Of a stretch of DNA of 7,471 nt, positions 6,978 to 7,471 are shown one piece after another. A model generated the notes under the pieces. That model saw only the letters and a list, made by a program, of their open reading frames with translations. It did no database searches and had not been told where the DNA came from. Source of the DNA: an uncultured Victivallales bacterium (GTDB lineage: Bacteria; Verrucomicrobiota; Lentisphaeria; Oligosphaerales; JAFGRS01); NCBI GenBank assembly GCA_903834675.1, contig CAILKC010000417.1, forward strand, positions 1 through 7,471, written 5' to 3'. The translations under genes were made by a program, and so were the position numbers. The stretch's first letter is position 1, and each line of letters begins with the position of its first letter.

Positions 6978-7004
6978 CACTGGCAGCCGTCTTGGAGTCG
7001 GCAA

Positions 7005-7403
7005 GTGAGCAGCACCATGAATGACTCAGGAGATCGGGTCGACACAGCGCACGTGAAAGAGGGTTGGAGTGGGCGGGCGGCCGCTTGGCCGCGCGTGGTG
7101 GCCGGCGCCTGCCTGGCCTGCGCCGGCTGCGTGGGGCCGACCGCGAAGCTCCTCGACAACAGTCTGAGGTGCGTCGATCTCTCTGATCTGAAGGGGCCGC
7201 TGCCGCTGGAACTGGACAACTCGCGCCAGGACAGCCAGGTCCTGGTGAACGCCGGGAAGCCGGGTGAGGGTTGGCATTACGGCAGCCCGTGCGTGGTGTG
7301 GAACGCCGAGAAAAACCTGTGGGTGATGTACGTCCACTTCCAAAGCAATCCATACGCCAAGATTGAGGGCTGGGATCTCGGGGGGCGCAGGTCAGTTCCG
7401 TAG
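7005..7403 (+). CDS. Putative exported beta-propeller glycosidase-like protein, N-terminal part; stops early
   Basis: GTG at 7005 has GGAG 7 nt upstream (6994-6997); an ATG at 7017 is the alternative. The 132-residue frame has a hydrophobic stretch VVAGACLACAGC at 31-42 that could be a lipoprotein signal, with C42 as the candidate lipidated residue, although the -3 position is Cys and not the usual Leu. Next comes PGEGWHYGSPCVVWNAEKNL (86-105) followed by WVMYVHFQ, which resembles the first blade of five-bladed beta-propeller glycosidases (GH43/GH32-like), where a conserved 'SP-V--...-MYY' strand pair is typical. Such proteins run to 300 residues or more, so termination at TAG 7401-7403 is abnormal. 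A one-base change in the G6 run at 7380-7385 would keep a frame open to the window end. It follows the acyltransferase gene by 27 bp. Family assignment is tentative. Confidence 0.5.
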   Translation: MSSTMNDSGDRVDTAHVKEGWSGRAAAWPRVVAGACLACAGCVGPTAKLLDNSLRCVDLSDLKGPLPLELDNSRQDSQVLVNAGKPGEGWHYGSPCVVWNAEKNLWVMYVHFQSNPYAKIEGWDLGGRRSVP

Positions 7404-7471
7404 GGGTTCGCTTGTCTGAGAACCGCAGAGGGTCGAGGGCCTGCCCGCCGTGGAGGGTCGATAGACGAGGG

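Noticed and set aside
7405..7424. GGTTC/GAACC inverted repeat just after the TAG at 7401-7403, as a terminator or tRNA arm
   Set aside because: It has only 5 bp with a 10-nt loop, no T-tract, and no tRNA-like acceptor or anticodon arms around it.
7428..7461. Direct repeat GAGGGTCGA at 7428-7436 and 7453-7461
   Set aside because: It is two copies of a 9-mer in GC-rich sequence at the window edge, with no third copy visible, so neither a CRISPR nor an attachment site can be argued.

Overview
This is a GC-rich bacterial window. It carries carbohydrate-active enzymes, an MttB-family methyltransferase, and two decayed genes lying beside intact ones. A large polysaccharide-handling gene set plus a lone non-pyrrolysine MttB homologue suits environmental lineages such as Armatimonadota, Planctomycetota, Lentisphaerota or Hydrogenedentota. 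No marker gene is present, so this placement is inference only.

Layout, left to right. (1) Positions 1-1398 (+) hold the C-terminal 465 residues of a GH95-like, six-hairpin-type glycosidase that enters from the left edge. (2) Positions 1399-1641 are non-coding and contain a strong 8-bp stem-loop between convergent genes. (3) Positions 1642-2245 (-) hold an AraC-type regulator that is broken: the N-terminal cupin-like part and the C-terminal helix-turn-helix half remain, in different frames, with the middle missing. (4) Positions 2246-2379 are the divergent intergenic region. (5) Positions 2380-3840 (+) are an intact MttB-family methyltransferase without pyrrolysine. (6) Positions 3837-4057 (+) are a short relic of a DegT/DnrJ/EryC1/StrS aminotransferase, again with two ends joined out of frame and most of the gene gone. 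(7) Positions 4201-5601 (+) are a NodB-like polysaccharide deacetylase with an unassigned C-terminal extension of about 180 residues. (8) Positions 5601-6977 (+) are an acyltransferase resembling the NAT_N/GNAT_C (DUF5596) proteins, coupled to the deacetylase through a TGATG stop/start overlap. (9) Positions 7005-7403 (+) are the start of an apparently exported protein resembling the first blade of a beta-propeller glycosidase. It stops early, possibly through a frameshift in a G6 run.

How the genes may work together (inference). The plus-strand genes from 2380 onward are closely spaced. The deacetylase and acyltransferase are the best candidates for a joint function: one exposes an amine by removing an acyl group and the other may put a different acyl group on. 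The lost aminotransferase is of the family that makes amino sugars, so an ancestral amino-sugar modification cassette is plausible. The GH95-like and propeller-type enzymes at the two ends point to glycan breakdown. The clearest unusual signal is the pair of collapsed pseudogenes, which either record real deletion-driven decay or point to an assembly problem.
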